In this document: positions 44,309 through 53,279 of the stretch, piece by piece
How positions within the stretch are numbered: position 1 is the stretch's first letter
How the letters are laid out: the number at the start of each line of letters is the position of its first letter
Notes under the pieces: generated by a model
What the model was told of the DNA's origin: nothing
Databases searched by the model: none
The model's input: the letters and a program-made list of their open reading frames with translations, nothing else
Assembly (NCBI GenBank): GCA_963772805.1
Contig: CAVYYU010000002.1
Coordinates: forward strand, 310,001 to 374,000
DNA length: 64,000 nt
Reading direction: 5' to 3'
Source: Legionella_A sp963772805
Lineage (GTDB): Bacteria > Pseudomonadota > Gammaproteobacteria > Legionellales > Legionellaceae
Program-made: the position numbers and the translations under genes

Positions 44309-44905
44309 TCATGATTGGCGCACTATTTTTCCGCCTACAGCGTTGATGGCGGTATGGGGGTAATCGTTATATTGTATTCCGGTGAAAATACCGACTTTGG
44401 CATCATTTATTGTATAAATCGCTTCGTTATCAACATAAATGATTGCTGAACCGATTGCGTAAGAGGCATCAGCGGCTTGCACATATCGTCTTATTGCCAC
44501 TTCATAGCGTACAAGTTTATTATGTGGTCTTATCTGACCGAAAAACTCGATCTCTTTAGCGCCGAGAGCTCGGCCGGCACCTTTCCCACCCCGCAACACA
44601 GCATATAGCCCAAGTAGTTGCCAAACGGCATCAACGCCCAAGCAACCAGGTTGTACAGGATCCTGACGAAAATGGCATTGAAAAAACCAGTCATCCAATG
44701 CAATATCCTGCTCAGCTACTATACGCCCTTTGTTGCCACTGTGAGAAATTTCAATGACACGATCAAACATCAGCATTGGTGGTGCAGGTAAAATACCACA
44801 GCCTTCTGATGGTGGATTGGTAAGTAAATTTCCCCAGGCATAAGCTAATAATTCTTCTTTGCTTAACGCTGTTTTTTGTAAAAACTCTTCATAAGTAATT
44901 TTCAT
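44309..44905 (-). CDS. FabA-like 3-hydroxyacyl-ACP dehydratase
   Basis: A 198-residue hotdog protein with the FabA active site: His in FFQCHFRQDPVQPGCLG and Asp in GVDAVWQL. It is longer than FabA of E. coli (172), with an N-terminal extension. FabA enzymes can dehydrate and isomerise C10 chains for unsaturated products; whether the isomerase activity is kept cannot be read here. Starts 12 bases after the KAS III gene. Confidence 0.86.
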   Translation of the reverse strand: MKITYEEFLQKTALSKEELLAYAWGNLLTNPPSEGCGILPAPPMLMFDRVIEISHSGNKGRIVAEQDIALDDWFFQCHFRQDPVQPGCLGVDAVWQLLGLYAVLRGGKGAGRALGAKEIEFFGQIRPHNKLVRYEVAIRRYVQAADASYAIGSAIIYVDNEAIYTINDAKVGIFTGIQYNDYPHTAINAVGGKIVRQS

Positions 44906-44917
44906 ATTTTCCGATTT

Positions 44918-45901
44918 TCAGACAAAATTAATGATCATCCCGCCCCAGGTGAGTCCAGCACCAGCGACCGCCAGGGTGATTTTGTCACCTGCCTGCATAG
45001 AAGACCAGTTTTGTGACAGAACCGAGGGCGCACCTGCCGCACCACAATTACCGTATTGATCAACATTGAATAGATGCTTGTCTTGTGGCACAGCAGCCAA
45101 GTTACAAATCGAGTCAAGCATGGTTTTATTTGCCTGATGACCAATGAAATAATGATGTCCTGATTCGAGACCAGATGCTTCACGTAATGCATTGATTGTG
45201 GAAACGGTACGTTTAATTGCAAATTTCTGCACCGATGGACCGTCCTGAAAAAAGTGTCCGGCGGTTGGAATCGTGACTTTGCGCCATTCTGCAGGATTTG
45301 AGGCGATGGTTGTTTTTGTGACGGTCACACGTGTAGGTATTTTTTTTGATAACAAGATGGCCGCAGCACCATCTCCCCACAATACCGCGACTTTGCGATC
45401 TGCATAATTGATCGAACGAGTCACGTTTTCGGCAATCACTAATAAAATGTAATCCGGCAGTGAATCAGCATGCATTTGGTTGAGCATATGCATCTGTACT
45501 GCAAAGGTGGAGCAAGCCGAGTTGATATCAAATGCTATGGCATCGATTCCCAATTCAGCAGCAATGAGACAGGCGTCAGCGGGCATTGAATATTGTGGCA
45601 AGCAGCCACCAGCGATGACCATGCCAACTTGTGCCGGAGTTACCTGTGCTCGCTCCATTGCCATTCTGGCAGCATACGCACCGGTTTGAGCATTCGTATA
45701 TTGGCATAGGCGATTAGCCTCCAAAGGATCCTTATTATGCGTCTCGCGGATGTAATCTAAGGGAAGCACAGTGCGTCGCTCGCGAATACCGACGCGTTCC
45801 ATAATCCATTGATCATTCGTCTCAATGTTCAAATCTTCCAGGAACTGATTATCAATCACATTTTCCGGATGAAAGTGGCCCATTCCGTGAATATAAAGCA
45901 A
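44918..45901 (-). CDS. Beta-ketoacyl-ACP synthase III-like (FabH family)
   Basis: A 327-residue KAS III-type enzyme: Cys in INSACSTFAV, His in FIGHQANKTML and Asn in YGNCGAAGAPSVL, the complete FabH triad. It would start chains from acyl-CoA plus malonyl-ACP. The N-terminal part is divergent from housekeeping FabH. It follows the reductase gene after 14 bases. Confidence 0.88.
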   Translation of the reverse strand: MLYIHGMGHFHPENVIDNQFLEDLNIETNDQWIMERVGIRERRTVLPLDYIRETHNKDPLEANRLCQYTNAQTGAYAARMAMERAQVTPAQVGMVIAGGCLPQYSMPADACLIAAELGIDAIAFDINSACSTFAVQMHMLNQMHADSLPDYILLVIAENVTRSINYADRKVAVLWGDGAAAILLSKKIPTRVTVTKTTIASNPAEWRKVTIPTAGHFFQDGPSVQKFAIKRTVSTINALREASGLESGHHYFIGHQANKTMLDSICNLAAVPQDKHLFNVDQYGNCGAAGAPSVLSQNWSSMQAGDKITLAVAGAGLTWGGMIINFV

Positions 45902-45915
45902 AGTAATACTCCCGG

Positions 45916-46851
45916 TTAAACTGAAGTGATGCGCTCACCACCATCGACACATACGATGCTGCCATTGATCCAGGCGGCCTCATCCATGCTTAATAGTTTT
46001 ACTACGTTGGCAACGTCTTCAGGGGTAGTGAGGCGCTTGAACGGATTACGTAATTTCGCATGCGCCTTCATCCGTTCATTTCCAGGGATAGCTCTAAGTG
46101 CGGGGGTGTCAGTAACGCCGGCTTGAATGACGTTTGCACGAATGCCGAAAGGTGCGTATTCGGTGGCAATGGAGCGGCTTATCGATTCAAGTGCTACTTT
46201 GGCGGCTGATACGGCAGCGTAACCGCGCCAGGCAATTTGATTGCCTTCACTGGTTAAACTTAAGACGCGCGCGTCTTTGGCGAACAATTGCTTTTGAAAC
46301 AGTTTTTGGGTCCAGGTTAACAGGCTGGTTCCCATGCTGTAAATGGTTTGTGCGATGTCTTCATCGTCTAGCAGCTTGTCACTGTATTGAGGCGTAATCA
46401 GTGAATAGAGTTCGGGATTATTGTTAGCGAACAGTGCGCCGATTTCAGTTGTCAACAGCTCGGTGGGCACATTTAGACGTGCTGCGAGTGTTGCGATAAC
46501 GTTGTTCTGATTAATTTCATTTTTGATGGGTGCGGCTGGTTTTAAATTGCCTAGGGCGATGGAATGCAATAATACGCGCACCGCACCGTGTTCGCCCAGA
46601 TTTTCTGCCAGACCTTGAATGATTTTATCCTGGCTTTCAGGACTGAGTGCGTCTTCGTTAAAGCTGATGAGCTTGCCTTGGGTGCGAATGGTGTCAAATT
46701 CTTCGTTAACACGCGTCATCGCGCCTTTTCGGTCACGATGCACAATGCATACGCTCATACCGGCCTGGCTTAATGCTTTAGCAGTTGCCAAGCCAAAACC
46801 ACTTGAGCCACCTAGAATTAATGCCCATTGATCTTTGTTAAAAGCGTGCAT
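45916..46851 (-). CDS. SDR-family enoyl-ACP reductase-like protein (FabL/FabI-like)
   Basis: A 311-residue SDR with the cofactor loop GGSSGFGLA, and Tyr and Lys in GYAAVSAAKVALE; the end reads NGSIVCVDGGE. The spacing and the HSIAL segment resemble enoyl-ACP reductases of the FabI/FabL kind. ATG 46851 has AAGGAAG about seven bases upstream; 17 more codons are open. As the first gene of the block it may supply the last reduction of the cycle; no ketoreductase (FabG) is seen in the block. Confidence 0.78.
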   Translation of the reverse strand: MHAFNKDQWALILGGSSGFGLATAKALSQAGMSVCIVHRDRKGAMTRVNEEFDTIRTQGKLISFNEDALSPESQDKIIQGLAENLGEHGAVRVLLHSIALGNLKPAAPIKNEINQNNVIATLAARLNVPTELLTTEIGALFANNNPELYSLITPQYSDKLLDDEDIAQTIYSMGTSLLTWTQKLFQKQLFAKDARVLSLTSEGNQIAWRGYAAVSAAKVALESISRSIATEYAPFGIRANVIQAGVTDTPALRAIPGNERMKAHAKLRNPFKRLTTPEDVANVVKLLSMDEAAWINGSIVCVDGGERITSV

Positions 46852-46958
46852 CGTACTTCCTTTTGCGTTTGCAATAAATTTGATGACAGCAGCTGTTGCC
46901 AATCCATGCTGTTGTGCTGCGAAGATTAGCGCGAATTAATTGGATGTGCAAGTGAGCG

Positions 46959-47567
46959 TTATCGGTTAATGGCGCGCGTCTTTAACCAGCAGGCAATGCT
47001 ATAGCGTGTTTGATATGTCGTACATACTTCATGCGGTAGTTCACTGCTGAAGCAGACTAGGCGGTTTGCCAGTGGTGCAACGGAGTGCAGCAGTTGATCC
47101 TCTTGGTCGTAAAGTTTTAGCTCACCACCGAGTTCCGGACGCCATTCGGTATTTAAATAATAGACGCAAGAAATACGTCTTGTTGGTGTTATTAAAAATT
47201 GGTCGACGTGTTTTTTGTAAAAAGAGCCTGGGGTGTATACAGCAAAATGGGCTTCTGAATCGACTAAACCGAGAAACAGTGAGCGGTTTAGTATGCAGCG
47301 TAAATTATTGATTTCCTCAAAATAGGCAGCGATCGCTGGGTCTTCGCTTGCTTCATCCAGCCAGCTGATTTGATCGCGGCGGATATTAGCATTGGCTGTT
47401 GCACGGTGTTTGTTGCCGATTTTCGCATCATGTAACTGGCCATTGCTGTGCATGGTTTCCAGGGTTTTGTAGAGTGCGCGGTAATGATGATCGGCAAGAA
47501 GATTATCAATAATTTGAAACCCGTGTTGGTAGATGGCATCGGCGATTTGGTGTGTTTCAGTATGCAT
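46959..47567 (-). CDS. 2-oxoglutarate/Fe(II)-dependent dioxygenase (PKHD-like)
   Basis: A 202-residue oxygenase with iron ligands in YKKHVDQF (His-x-Asp) and SELPHEV (distal His), and the 2OG-binding Arg in TRYSIACWLK. Such enzymes hydroxylate proteins or lipids. It stands 107 bases upstream of the reductase gene on the same strand; a role in hydroxylating the block's fatty product or a ribosomal protein is speculative. Confidence 0.85.
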   Translation of the reverse strand: MHTETHQIADAIYQHGFQIIDNLLADHHYRALYKTLETMHSNGQLHDAKIGNKHRATANANIRRDQISWLDEASEDPAIAAYFEEINNLRCILNRSLFLGLVDSEAHFAVYTPGSFYKKHVDQFLITPTRRISCVYYLNTEWRPELGGELKLYDQEDQLLHSVAPLANRLVCFSSELPHEVCTTYQTRYSIACWLKTRAINR

Positions 47568-47648
47568 TTAGAGTAGATGTGGTAAAAAAGGCACAGTGTA
47601 CTGTGGGGTGTTACAAAATGATATGTTCTGCGGGGTGTTGCGATTAAA

Positions 47649-48383
47649 TTACTGCGGGGCATGGATTAACTTAAGCGCTTGCTGGTGGACTCGCCAATCA
47701 GGCATGAATTGATCCATCAGTTTATAAAATCGGGCATTGTGACTCGCTTCCAATAAATGCACCATTTCGTGCACGATCACCGATTCAAGACACGCAAGCG
47801 GTTTTTTGATTAACGCCAGATTTAACCAGATGCGGCGTGCATGAATATTGCAGGAACCCCAGCGGGTTTTCATGTCTTTTATACCCCATTCGGCGACATC
47901 TACACCAATAATGGGTTGCCATTTTTTAATTAGTTGAGGTAAAAATTCCGCCATTTGATTGCGGTACCAAGCTTGTAAAATGGCGTATTTTTCTGGGGTG
48001 GTCGTATGCGGACGGATGGATAACTGCAATACATTGCCTGCAAGTATTACCTGATTAACCGTGGCCTGGTCGTGTGTATTGAGGATGCATGCCTGACCCA
48101 GAAACCAATGACACTCGCCCGTTTGCATCGTGAGCTCCGATTGGACTGGCAGCGCGTGCATTCGTGCGCGTTGCGCATGAATCCATGCCCGTTTGGCGTT
48201 AACCTGGTTAATTATTTGTCGCATGCTGAGTTTTAATGGCGCGCTGATGCGTACTTCACCTGCTGGTGGGTAGACACGCAGGCGCATGTTCTTTATGGGC
48301 TTACGTTGGATCTCAATGGTGATGCCATCGAATTCCAGATAATGTGTCGTCACGCGCACGGTCTCTTTTTTCAGGATAATCAC
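47649..48383 (-). CDS. YgjP-like zinc metallopeptidase-fold protein (DUF45)
   Basis: A 244-residue protein of the YgjP/SprT-like group: the zinc motif HEMVH in VIVHEMVHLLEASHN, and TRWGSCNIHARRIWLNLALI just before it. It is a putative cytoplasmic metallohydrolase; family members have no agreed substrate. The N-terminus is uncertain by several codons (first Met at 48383). Confidence 0.88.
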   Translation of the reverse strand: MIILKKETVRVTTHYLEFDGITIEIQRKPIKNMRLRVYPPAGEVRISAPLKLSMRQIINQVNAKRAWIHAQRARMHALPVQSELTMQTGECHWFLGQACILNTHDQATVNQVILAGNVLQLSIRPHTTTPEKYAILQAWYRNQMAEFLPQLIKKWQPIIGVDVAEWGIKDMKTRWGSCNIHARRIWLNLALIKKPLACLESVIVHEMVHLLEASHNARFYKLMDQFMPDWRVHQQALKLIHAPQ

Positions 48384-48408
48384 GCGTAGTTTAACCTAAG
48401 CGCGCGAT

Positions 48409-48699
48409 TTAGTCAGCGCCATTACGACCCGCCGCGATGCAGGGGCTGTCTATATATTCGCCGTTGATCGTTAAAATCATATTCACATTGGCTCGTTGGT
48501 AACGAACAAGCTGGTCATATTCAATTTTAGACATATAGCCATGGGTATTGCCGCAATAAACCAGTGAATAGGCCGAATTTGAAGGCTTTGGCTTTACGGG
48601 AATATCACAATCCCAACGAAAGCTGGTTAAATCACAATTTGCTAGTGCACTGCTGACAGGCATGATGGCTAGCAGGATAGCAATTCGCCAAAGTTTCAT
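48409..48699 (-). CDS. Small secreted protein with four Cys, unknown function
   Basis: A 96-residue protein with a signal peptide (hydrophobic residues 5-17, cleavage after SSALA) and four Cys in the mature part, probably two disulfides. No family recognised. It ends 25 bases before the YgjP-like start on the same strand. Confidence 0.6.
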   Translation of the reverse strand: MKLWRIAILLAIMPVSSALANCDLTSFRWDCDIPVKPKPSNSAYSLVYCGNTHGYMSKIEYDQLVRYQRANVNMILTINGEYIDSPCIAAGRNGAD

Positions 48700-48772
48700 A
48701 AAGTTAAGCTCCGACAGGTCTTTAATAGTATATCGTCAGAATTATAAAAAACTTAACGGTAATCATTAAGGA

Positions 48773-48807
48773 GCGCTGCCATGCCAACAACGCGGATATG
48801 GCAGCGT
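48773..48807. terminator. Hairpin between the small secreted protein and the GT44-like gene
   Basis: GCGCTGCCAT (48773-48782) pairs with ATGGCAGCGT (48798-48807) around a 15-nt loop, just after the GT44-like stop on the minus strand. Without a T-run it may be a factor-dependent terminator. Confidence 0.5.
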
Positions 48808-48818
48808 ATCCCAGAGCT

Positions 48819-50648
48819 TTAGCGCGTCAGGTTAACCGAGAGTTGCTGACCTTGGTGCAGTGTTTCTGTAGGGGCCGCTGTTGTAGACTCGAAGAAGCTA
48901 AAACGCCTGGTAAACTGGTTGGGTGGTGCTGGTTGGTGCCAGGTTTTAGCTTCAGATTCATCTTGTTTGTGGTCGCTTTGCAAATGATGAGGAGCATTAG
49001 CTGGCTTTGGTGGATTTTGCATGTCTATATTATCTTTAGCTTCGGTGACGACTCGATAGATAACAGCATCGTGGCAGAGCTTCCTTAATTCTTCAATTAA
49101 TTTTTTCGTGTTACTGTAAAACCAGCCACCATATACAATGTTCTTACGGGGTTGAGTGTGTATGCGTGCTATGTTTTGTTTAAAATCGTTAAGATTAAAT
49201 GTCTGGGTGCGCTCACTAAAACAGTTTAGTATTTCGGTCAGCGCGAGGATTTTTTCCTGTTTAGCCGACCTGTTAAAAAAACCCCAAAAGCCTTTGCTGT
49301 TCCTTTCAAGCGTTGCAATATGACGCTCAATGGCAGACTTGCTTGCAATTAATGCCAATGGTAATTTCGATTTAATTGTTTCTTGGCGCTCTTTAAGTAT
49401 TTCTTCCCGAGATTTTTGTCGCTCCATTCCTTCCTCTAACCAGGATGAATCATTGAGCTCACCGGTATCGGCACCCAGAAATCGCAGCATGTTCAAAGGT
49501 GTTTCATGCAAGGGGATACCATTTTTTAGTTGAAACGCTTCTTCAAGGCCATAGTGGTTGAATGCCATAGGCTGAGCGTGCCGCGCGACATCCTCAATGC
49601 TTAATACATAGTCGCCGAACAAGCTATGCCCAACTTCGATAGGGCCTGTGGTACAAATTACGATTGATTTTATATAAAGTGAGCGTTCTTTTTTCATTAA
49701 CCAGGCGATAAAGTCGGTATCGTTTTTGGCAAGTATGGCTTTGATTTCATTATATTCAGGTGCGAAGAAAAGCCATTTGATCCAGCCAAGCTGATTGGTA
49801 AATTCGCGTCTTAATCTTGCTTTGACTTCAGGATGAGATTCGTCGGTGTTCTTTTTCTTAAAATCCAAATAAGTATGTTGATTGCTCATCACTGCATTGA
49901 CATATGCTCTTAGTTCTCTGGAAGAGTGCACATCGTTGTGAATGGAGTTTGATTTTTCGATATAAACTGACTCTAAGCGATTCTCCATAAAGCCAACAGA
50001 TTTACGGATAAGAAAATGTTCTTGACCAAAGCCTTCTTTTGTTTTTGCAATATAGTCAGTGCTATAAGCGCCTAGCTTGGCCTTTAAGCCAGCGTGGACT
50101 TTTGCTAGGTGTTCTTTTGCAGCAAATTCATTCACAACCGCGATGCAGTCATTTTGCGCAATCACCATTTCTTTATTACCAAGTCTCAAGCTGCCAATAT
50201 TGACCAGAAGCGGTGATTCAACAGCGATTGTCGTGGCAAGTTTTGTAGTATCAAACGCGACATCCAGATCGGTGTAGGTACCGAGTTTGTAACATGGTGA
50301 TAGCCAGCGGAGGATGTCACTGGCAACAGCGAGATTTCCGCCTTGCTGTAAATTTGTAATTTCGTCTTTATAAAATCTATATAAGTCTTGCTCATCCCCT
50401 TCTCGTAGTCCGCTTGTAAAATCGTGCGCATCAACAGGAATAATGTTGTTTTCTTTGCAAAACAAACTTAAATCAGCAATCGCTTGCTCATTTAACAAGC
50501 TAGAGTCGTATACCAGATTAATCACATCTGTAGGATTTTTCTCCCGTGTGGCAATCAGACGTGTTTGATTTTCAAAATTCATGAATACATCACGCTTGTT
50601 GCTCAGCCAAATTTTTACATGGTTGTGGGGGTTAAATGGGTAATGCAT
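48819..50648 (-). CDS. GT44-like glycosyltransferase, candidate effector
   Basis: A 609-residue protein without signal peptide. Its N-terminal domain has the active-site spacing of clostridial glucosylating toxins (TcdA/TcdB type): Asp111 and Arg114 in ASDILRWL, then Tyr125, Asp127 and Asp129 in GTYTDLDV. In TcdB the equivalent set is Asp270, Arg273, Tyr284, Asp286, Asp288, with identical spacing. These residues bind UDP-sugar and the metal ion. An early VKIWLSN (10-16) may be the counterpart of the N-terminal strand. The rest is mainly helical and ends in a Pro/His/Ser-rich tail. AGGAGGAG lies just before the ATG. Acceptor and sugar donor unknown; a Dot/Icm effector is the likely setting. 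Confidence 0.75.
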   Translation of the reverse strand: MHYPFNPHNHVKIWLSNKRDVFMNFENQTRLIATREKNPTDVINLVYDSSLLNEQAIADLSLFCKENNIIPVDAHDFTSGLREGDEQDLYRFYKDEITNLQQGGNLAVASDILRWLSPCYKLGTYTDLDVAFDTTKLATTIAVESPLLVNIGSLRLGNKEMVIAQNDCIAVVNEFAAKEHLAKVHAGLKAKLGAYSTDYIAKTKEGFGQEHFLIRKSVGFMENRLESVYIEKSNSIHNDVHSSRELRAYVNAVMSNQHTYLDFKKKNTDESHPEVKARLRREFTNQLGWIKWLFFAPEYNEIKAILAKNDTDFIAWLMKKERSLYIKSIVICTTGPIEVGHSLFGDYVLSIEDVARHAQPMAFNHYGLEEAFQLKNGIPLHETPLNMLRFLGADTGELNDSSWLEEGMERQKSREEILKERQETIKSKLPLALIASKSAIERHIATLERNSKGFWGFFNRSAKQEKILALTEILNCFSERTQTFNLNDFKQNIARIHTQPRKNIVYGGWFYSNTKKLIEELRKLCHDAVIYRVVTEAKDNIDMQNPPKPANAPHHLQSDHKQDESEAKTWHQPAPPNQFTRRFSFFESTTAAPTETLHQGQQLSVNLTR

Positions 50649-51129
50649 TATTACTCCTCCTAAAGTGTGTCTTAAGCCAGAACAAGAGTGTGTGCGTCCA
50701 GGACGTTGGCTATTTAGGTATTTTGAAATTATTTTTCTTGTTTACCATAACAAAGTCATCACTCTGAATAAGTGGGTATTCGTCATCATTGTATTACTTG
50801 AACATTAAGGAAACATTAACCAATGCACAAAATGCTGTAATTTAATACAATATAGCGTGGAGGCGATTTGATATACACATCATAATCATTCAGTTAGTCC
50901 ATAGTTTATCATCTTAGTCCGGTTCCCATTGTTGTAGGTTGGTGCTGAGCGGTAGCGAAGCCCAACAAAGAATCATACCGTGCCACGATTGTTGGGCTTC
51001 GCTACCGCTCAGCACCAACCTACGATGCAATTATATTTTACAGACACCTATGTCAAATCCAAATGGATATGGTACACGTGCAAAGTTTGCTAACTATATA
51101 ACAACTTCGAATTTTCAGCATGAATTAAA
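50649..51129. other. Intergenic region with inverted repeat copy 3
   Basis: AT-rich. It holds the promoter region of the GT44-like gene (no confident motif pair) and the third inverted repeat. No gene seen. Confidence 0.5.
50934..51023. repeat. Inverted repeat copy 3 (33-bp arms, 24-nt loop)
   Basis: Left arm 50934-50966 and right arm 50991-51023 are perfectly complementary and match copy 1 apart from the single mismatch position. The loop is closer to copy 2 (shared GTGCCACGATT-like part). Confidence 0.85.
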
Positions 51130-51618
51130 TTACGTTTTAGTGCTTGAATTAATAAAATAGGCGTTGACGCCTTCATGTTTTAGCAAGGAAAGTTTGTAGT
51201 GTAATGCGTCTTGTTGACCCATATAACCGCCACAATTATTCTTGCCGACTACTCGATGACAGGGAATAAATACTGCCAAGGGATTTTTCTTGCAGGCTTG
51301 CCCAACAGCACGCGGGCTGCTTTGTAATTGCCTGGCAAGCTCGCCATAAGTGATAGTGCGTCCCGCAGGTATGACCAATAAAGCGTTCCATACGCGCAGT
51401 TGATAAGACGAGCCTTGGGGTTTTAGAGGTAACTGAAAGCGATAATGCGGATGACGAAAATAATGTTCCAGCTCTTGAGCTATAGTGTTGCAAAAGCGGG
51501 TTCTTGCGTTTTCATGTGGTGGGGGGGCTGAAAAAAAAGCACGGTGAATATGCTGCTCATCGTGCGTAATTTCAAGCCAGCCTAACGGTGTATTGAAAGT
51601 AGAAACGATGAGCACCAT
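51130..51618 (-). CDS. ogt: Methylated-DNA-protein-cysteine S-methyltransferase
   Basis: About 162 residues from ATG 51618. The acceptor Cys is in IPCHRV, with RAVGQACKKNPLAVF before it and the helix-turn-helix Tyr/Arg segment ITYGELARQL. It removes O6-alkyl groups from guanine in one suicide reaction. The frame is open back to 51720 but that lies inside rplS; the start at 51618 is 10 bases after the rplS stop. Last gene of the ribosomal operon here. Confidence 0.9.
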   Translation of the reverse strand: MVLIVSTFNTPLGWLEITHDEQHIHRAFFSAPPPHENARTRFCNTIAQELEHYFRHPHYRFQLPLKPQGSSYQLRVWNALLVIPAGRTITYGELARQLQSSPRAVGQACKKNPLAVFIPCHRVVGKNNCGGYMGQQDALHYKLSLLKHEGVNAYFINSSTKT

Positions 51619-51628
51619 CGAGTTGTAA

Positions 51629-51991
51629 CTAATCTTTTTTTGTTGCCAGCTTTTCTTTGATACGAGCGGCACGGCCAGCCAAATTACGCAGATAGTAAAG
51701 TTTTGCACGACGTACATCACCGCGTCGTTTTACTGTAATGCTATCAACGACTGGGCTATATGTTTGGAAAACACGCTCAACGCCGACGTTATGAGAAATT
51801 TTACGTACGGTGAAAGCGGAGTTCAAACCGCGGTTGCGCTTGGCAATGACAACGCCTTCGAACGCCTGTAAACGCTCACGTGCACCTTCTTTTACTTTTA
51901 CCTGAACTAAAACAGTGTCGCCTGGATTAAAGTCAGGAATTTCTTTGCCTTGCATTTGTTCGGCATTGATTTGGTCAATAATGTTGCTCAT
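51629..51991 (-). CDS. rplS: 50S ribosomal protein L19
   Basis: A 120-residue protein with the L19 signatures FNPGDTVLVQVKV, RLQAFEGVVIAKRNRGL and RAKLYYLRNLAGRAARIKE. Follows trmD by 28 bases in the conserved rpsP-rimM-trmD-rplS order. Confidence 0.98.
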   Translation of the reverse strand: MSNIIDQINAEQMQGKEIPDFNPGDTVLVQVKVKEGARERLQAFEGVVIAKRNRGLNSAFTVRKISHNVGVERVFQTYSPVVDSITVKRRGDVRRAKLYYLRNLAGRAARIKEKLATKKD

Positions 51992-52019
51992 GGGTTGCTC
52001 CTAATACTGATAGCCTGGT

Positions 52020-52769
52020 CTAACAGGAATCACCTTGTTCACACTTAAATTCGATAAGCAATTGCTTATCCCATTCATTTAATTCTAAATTTTCTAACAA
52101 ATCTGGCCTTTTAAGCCAGGTTTTCCCTAAAGATTGCTTTCTGCGCCAGCGCTCAATGTCGCGGTGGTTCCCACTCATCAATTGCGCCGGTACACTGGCG
52201 CCATCGATAACTGCCGGGCGCGTATAATGCGGGTAATCCAGCAAGCCATTCATGAATGAATCCTGTTGTGCTGAGCCGTGGTGGCCTAGGCTTCCTGGTA
52301 ATAAGCGCACGATTGCGTCAATAAAAACCATTGCTGCCAGCTCGCCACCACTCAGCACAAAATCGCCTAATGACCATTCTTCATCGACATGATTGGTGAT
52401 GATACGCTCATCAATTCCTTCATATCGCCCGGCCAAAAAGAGCAGTGGCTGTTTATTGTCAGCCACCTGATTTAAATCAGTTTGTTTGATGACCTTACCC
52501 TGCGGACTGAGATAAATAGTCTTGCAGTGTGCGGGCATCTGCCGGCGAGCGCTGGCAATTGCGCCATGCAATGGCTCATACATCATGACCATTCCAGGGC
52601 CACCGCCATAAGGTTTATCATCAACCTGTCGATAGGGACGGCTGGCCCAGTCGCGCGGATTCCAGTAATCAACCTTAGCCAAGCCTTGTTCTATAGCCCG
52701 CCCAGTAACGCCGTGTTTCATACTGGCAAACATCTCCGGCATCAACGTGATTACCCCGAGATGCAACAT
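52020..52769 (-). CDS. trmD: tRNA (guanine-N1)-methyltransferase
   Basis: A 249-residue SPOUT methyltransferase that makes m1G37 in tRNA. Clear TrmD parts: GVITLMPEMF, DDKPYGGGPGMVMM, FLAGRYEGIDER and DFVLSGGELAAM. Overlaps the rimM stop by 1 base as ATGA. Confidence 0.98.
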   Translation of the reverse strand: MLHLGVITLMPEMFASMKHGVTGRAIEQGLAKVDYWNPRDWASRPYRQVDDKPYGGGPGMVMMYEPLHGAIASARRQMPAHCKTIYLSPQGKVIKQTDLNQVADNKQPLLFLAGRYEGIDERIITNHVDEEWSLGDFVLSGGELAAMVFIDAIVRLLPGSLGHHGSAQQDSFMNGLLDYPHYTRPAVIDGASVPAQLMSGNHRDIERWRRKQSLGKTWLKRPDLLENLELNEWDKQLLIEFKCEQGDSC

Positions 52770-53278
52770 CAGATGGATTCCGTGTCCCAGTCAACAGTTA
52801 TCAGGCGTTTTTCGTCATCAACACTGATGATGAAGGTATCCAGCAGGTAAGGAATCAAATAGCGTTGCTCACCCGTCACAACCAAAACATCATTCGAACC
52901 AGTCGGCATAATTTCGCTAACTTCGCCAAGGACCGCACCTTGCTGATTAACAACCTGCATTCCGATCAGTTGGTGCCAGTAAAATTCACCTGGTTTCAAC
53001 AGCGGCAGTAGCTTGCGCTCAACGGCAATGTCCATATTGGTTAGTCGGGCTACCTCTTCGCGTTCATGGTAACCTTCGACCTGAGCCAAAATGGATTTAT
53101 TATTCACATCTACTTGCAGCACGTTTATCGTTTTCCACGTTTCATTACTGCCTATATACCACGGCATATAGCGCAAAATATTTTCACGTGGCTCTGTAAA
53201 TGAAATTACAGTGACCAAGCCTTTGATCCCATGAGGGCGACCAAAGCGGCCGATAATAATCAAATCAGCTTTGCTCAC
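52769..53278 (-). CDS. rimM: Ribosome maturation factor RimM
   Basis: About 169 residues: IIIGRFGRPHGIKGLVTV at the start, and GEFYWHQLIGMQVV with the PRC-barrel end LIPYLLDTFIISVD. It helps mature the 30S head. The GTG at 53278 begins one base after the rpsP stop; an upstream GTG at 53293 in the same frame is the alternative. Confidence 0.93.
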   Translation of the reverse strand: MSKADLIIIGRFGRPHGIKGLVTVISFTEPRENILRYMPWYIGSNETWKTINVLQVDVNNKSILAQVEGYHEREEVARLTNMDIAVERKLLPLLKPGEFYWHQLIGMQVVNQQGAVLGEVSEIMPTGSNDVLVVTGEQRYLIPYLLDTFIISVDDEKRLITVDWDTESI

Positions 53279-53279
53279 G

